From contig CAZKXX010000127.1 of NCBI GenBank assembly GCA_964556705.1, positions 1 through 8,730 of the forward strand: DNA of 8,730 bases. Reading direction: 5' to 3'. Below the pieces are notes generated by a model. The model was not told the DNA's origin. It saw only the letters and a program-made list of their open reading frames with translations, and searched no databases. Within the stretch, counting starts at the first letter, position 1. Each line of letters begins with the position of its first letter. A program made the translations under genes and the position numbers. This DNA is from CAZKXX01 sp964556705 (GTDB lineage Bacteria > Acidobacteriota > Terriglobia > UBA7540). Positions 7,245-8,730 of this stretch are shown piece after piece.

Positions 7245-7562
7245 GCGCGGCAAGTTTCCGCGGGCGCTGCGCTCCGGCTCGATCAAATCCACCGAGCACA
7301 GGGCGAGCATCGTGCCACCGGCTTCGAGCGCCAGGCAGCGCGCATCGAGGTCATCGTGGACTCCTGTGGCGACTCGATTGTGACCGAAGCCTGCAAGGTA
7401 CACCGTCTTGCGAGCGACATCCGGCGTGATGATCGCTCTCGCGGCGCCGGCGCGAAGAGTCGTCGCCGCCACGGCCTCAGCCGGGCCCGGCAGCCCGAGC
7501 AAAAACACCACCACGCCGATCCAACAACGCTTGGCCATGGGAAGTTCGATTCGCGAAGAATG

Positions 7563-7568
7563 ATTATA
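7563..7568 (-). promoter_or_regulatory. TATAAT -10 element upstream of the ceramidase-like remnant
   Basis: The minus strand carries a perfect TATAAT 24 nt before the remnant's ATG. No recognisable -35 hexamer sits 16-18 nt upstream. It may be what is left of the original gene's promoter; activity is uncertain. Confidence 0.35.
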
Positions 7569-7587
7569 TTCAGACAGGGAGGGCGAG

Positions 7588-7609
7588 CAGAAGCGTCGAA
7601 ACGCTTCCG
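7588..7609 (-). terminator. TTCG-loop hairpin after ppk2, possible terminator
   Basis: On the minus strand GAAGCGT-TTCG-ACGCTTC forms a perfect 7-bp stem (7607-7601 with 7596-7590) capped by a very stable UUCG tetraloop; one G-T and one C-G pair can extend it to nine. It begins about 10 nt after the ppk2 stop. It lacks a T run, so it may serve as a 3' end stabiliser or processing barrier rather than a classical terminator. Confidence 0.4.
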
Positions 7610-7618
7610 CCGGCCGCC

Positions 7619-8332
7619 TCACACGCGCTGCTCGATCCGGTTCACCACTGTTTTCAAGGCCTTGATCCGCGCCCACCACTTGTAGTTGCCTTCGATGATC
7701 GTCCACGGCGCGTGCTCAGTATCCGTCTTCTCGAACATGTCCTCGAGAGCTTCCATGTAATCGTCCCACTTTTCGCGGTTGCGCCAGTCCTCGTCGGTGA
7801 GCTTCCAGTTTTTCCACGGATCTTTCTCGCGCTTTTTGAAACGGTCAAGCTGTTCTTGCTTGGAGATGTGGATCCAGAACTTGATAAGGATCATCCCGTC
7901 GTCCGCCAGCGTCCGCTCGAAATCGTTGATCTCTCGATACGCGCGCTTCCACTCTTCCTTTTTGGCGAATTTCTCGACGCGCTCGACCAGCACGCGGCCG
8001 TACCACGTGCGGTCAAAGATCCCGATTCGTCCGCGGGGCGGAAGCCGCAGCCAGAACCTCCGCAGCCAGTGGTGGCTTTTTTCGCCCGCTCCGGGAGCGC
8101 CGATGGGATGCACTTCGTAGCCGCGCGGGTCCAGGGATTCGGTCAGGCGTTTGATGTTTCCGCCCTTCCCGGACGCGTCCGCTCCTTCGTAGGCCACGCA
8201 GACGGCGATGCCCTTCTCGATGATTTTCCTTTGCAGTTTCAGCAGTTTGAACTGGTAGGATTCAAGCAAATCTTCATATTCTTTTTTCGACTCCAGCTTT
8301 TTCTCGAAGTCCAGCTTGTCGAGATACCCCAT
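7619..8332 (-). CDS. ppk2: Polyphosphate kinase 2 family protein (polyphosphate:nucleotide phosphotransferase)
   Basis: This cytoplasmic P-loop kinase of 237 residues transfers phosphate between polyphosphate and nucleotides. The Walker A loop is GADASGKGG (50-58). The Walker B region is RIGIFDRTWYGRVLVERVE (102-120) with the catalytic Asp107/Arg108 pair. The lid region FKKREKDPWKNWKLTDEDW (165-183), then RNREKWDDYMEA, is typical. The sequence is full length for a single-domain PPK2. The FDRTWYGRVLVERVE and KLTDEDWRNREKWDDY wording is closest, from memory, to polyphosphate:AMP phosphotransferases (class II), so AMP may be the acceptor; substrate class is an inference. The ATG is fixed by an excellent AGGAGG site 7 nt upstream. 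It is transcribed divergently from the UMF1-type permease gene and is followed by the ceramidase-like remnant. Confidence 0.93.
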   Translation of the reverse strand: MGYLDKLDFEKKLESKKEYEDLLESYQFKLLKLQRKIIEKGIAVCVAYEGADASGKGGNIKRLTESLDPRGYEVHPIGAPGAGEKSHHWLRRFWLRLPPRGRIGIFDRTWYGRVLVERVEKFAKKEEWKRAYREINDFERTLADDGMILIKFWIHISKQEQLDRFKKREKDPWKNWKLTDEDWRNREKWDDYMEALEDMFEKTDTEHAPWTIIEGNYKWWARIKALKTVVNRIEQRV

Positions 8333-8339
8333 GGCCTCT

Positions 8340-8345
8340 CCTCCT
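8340..8345 (-). promoter_or_regulatory. Strong Shine-Dalgarno of ppk2
   Basis: A perfect AGGAGG on the minus strand lies 7 nt before the ATG at 8332. It is the best ribosome-binding site in the window and implies efficient translation of the polyphosphate kinase. Confidence 0.85.
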
Positions 8346-8420
8346 CGGAATTAAGCCTGCGTTCCGGCCAGACTCTGGAAATGAACCGGGAAAACCGATC
8401 GGACCGACTCTGGGCGCGGG

Positions 8421-8449
8421 ATTCTACCAGAAGCAACAGGACGGCGCAA
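8421..8449 (-). promoter_or_regulatory. Candidate sigma70-type promoter of ppk2
   Basis: On the minus strand TTGCGC (8449-8444) and TAGAAT (8426-8421, five of six -10 bases) are 17 nt apart. Transcription would start near 8414, leaving a leader of about 80 nt before the Shine-Dalgarno-equipped ppk2 start. The -10 is good and the -35 keeps only TTG. Confidence 0.5.
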
Positions 8450-8516
8450 AACGAAATACCCGTCTTTTGCCCTGACCACTTGCGGCCCGGCGCACCCGCC
8501 GTTATCCTCCCGCCAC

Positions 8517-8549
8517 ACCGGTCTTCAGCCGGATCCGAATTGACCGGTC
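8517..8549. repeat. Repeated ACCGGTC palindromes upstream of the permease gene, possible operator
   Basis: ACCGGTC occurs at 8517-8523 and again at 8543-8549. Its ACCGGT core is self-complementary, so the two copies form both a direct and an inverted repeat. A third palindrome, CGGATCCG (8530-8537), sits midway. The array ends 14 nt before the permease ATG, where a repressor could block expression. Short GC-rich palindromes also arise by chance. Confidence 0.25.
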
Positions 8550-8562
8550 GGCAACTTTCAAA

Positions 8563-8730
8563 ATGTCTGCTGGATTCTCTCCCACTACCCGCAAGGACGA
8601 CCCGAAAACGATTTTCGGCTGGTGTATGTACGACTGGGCGAACTCGGCCTACGCCACCACGGTCCTCGCGGGGCTGCTGCCCATCTATTTCGCCCGTCAT
8701 ATCGTCGGGCCGGACGGAGTGACCATCGGC
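8563..8730 (+). CDS. UMF1-family MFS transporter, N-terminal part (3' truncated by window edge)
   Basis: This is the start of an inner-membrane permease of the major facilitator superfamily; 56 codons are visible. After a short hydrophilic leader (MSAGFSPTTRKDDPKTIF) comes GWCMYDWANSAYATTVLAGL and then LPIYFARHIVGPDG. The W-x-x-YDWANSA signature opening the first transmembrane helix is characteristic of the UMF1 (Atg22-like) branch. The transported substrate is not established for most bacterial members. The ATG at 8563 has no obvious Shine-Dalgarno sequence, and no stop codon separates it from upstream bases at least to 8539. I chose it because the leader length fits the family. It is divergent from ppk2 with a 230-bp shared control region. 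Confidence 0.85.
   Translation, partial: MSAGFSPTTRKDDPKTIFGWCMYDWANSAYATTVLAGLLPIYFARHIVGPDGVTIG

Larger units (their letters stand above)
7077..7538 (-). pseudogene. Truncated neutral/alkaline ceramidase-like gene (N-terminal remnant)
   Basis: From the ATG at 7538 the frame encodes 153 residues. Residues 1-25 form a clear signal peptide (MAKRC, hydrophobic WIGVVVFLLGLPG, Ala-rich cleavage region). Residues 28-86 resemble the start of neutral/alkaline ceramidase-like proteins: LRAGAARAIITPD, then VYLAGFGHNRVATGVHDDLD, then LALEAGG and LALCSVDLI. After Ile86 (base 7281) the resemblance ends, and residues 87-153 are Arg/Pro/Asp-rich with no family character. Intact members have several hundred residues, including the rest of the metal-dependent hydrolase core, so this cannot be an active enzyme. 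The frame stops 11 nt inside the STAS gene. A deletion that removed the 3' part and joined it to the region upstream of the STAS gene explains this best. A short expressed secreted peptide is possible but unlikely, because no Shine-Dalgarno sequence is visible. Confidence 0.7.

Noticed and set aside
7140..7685. 181-codon plus-strand open frame over the ceramidase-like remnant
   Set aside because: No motif, Arg-rich translation, and the opposite strand carries a signal peptide and ceramidase-like residues in frame.
7712..8722. 336-codon plus-strand open frame over ppk2 and the start of the permease
   Set aside because: It is antisense to a convincing PPK2 and overlaps the permease start in another frame; its composition is a shadow pattern.

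Overview
The window looks like chromosomal DNA of an acidobacterium or a close relative. The evidence is a very long Oar-type TonB-dependent receptor, a PilZ protein with an internal zinc-ribbon-like insert, a NarL-type two-component pair and clearly GC-rich codon use. This assignment is inferred from gene content; no rRNA or other marker gene is present. I see no tRNA, rRNA, CRISPR array, insertion sequence or phage gene.

Layout from left to right. (1) Bases 2-2971 (+) hold the C-terminal ~990 residues of an Oar-like outer-membrane TonB-dependent receptor, cut by the left window edge. It is followed by a perfect 15-bp stem terminator. (2) Bases 3225-5801 (+) hold a membrane sensor histidine kinase (HisKA_3 type with GAF domain) and its NarL/LuxR response regulator. 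The two genes are 3 nt apart and form one operon. (3) Converging on this operon from the right is a minus-strand pair: a STAS-domain protein resembling anti-sigma-factor antagonists (7087-6668), then a two-PilZ protein with a four-cysteine insert (6626-5814). The PilZ stop lies only 12 nt from the response-regulator stop. (4) Bases 7538-7077 (-) hold a broken gene: a signal peptide plus the first ~60 mature residues of a neutral-ceramidase-like protein. The homology then ends abruptly, and the promoter that probably drives the STAS gene lies in the non-homologous tail. (5) Bases 8332-7619 (-) hold an intact single-domain PPK2 polyphosphate kinase with a strong ribosome-binding site and a promoter candidate. 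(6) Divergent from it, at 8563 (+), an MFS permease of the UMF1 type begins and runs off the right edge.

Functionally, the middle of the window is dense in signal transduction. It has a His-Asp phosphorelay ending in a DNA-binding regulator, a STAS protein (partner-switching or scaffold type) and a protein likely to bind cyclic di-GMP through its second PilZ domain. Adjacency suggests, but does not prove, that these act together. I did not find a convincing undescribed multi-gene system. The most unusual points are the truncated ceramidase remnant with a near-consensus promoter inside its tail, and the asymmetric PilZ / four-Cys / PilZ architecture.
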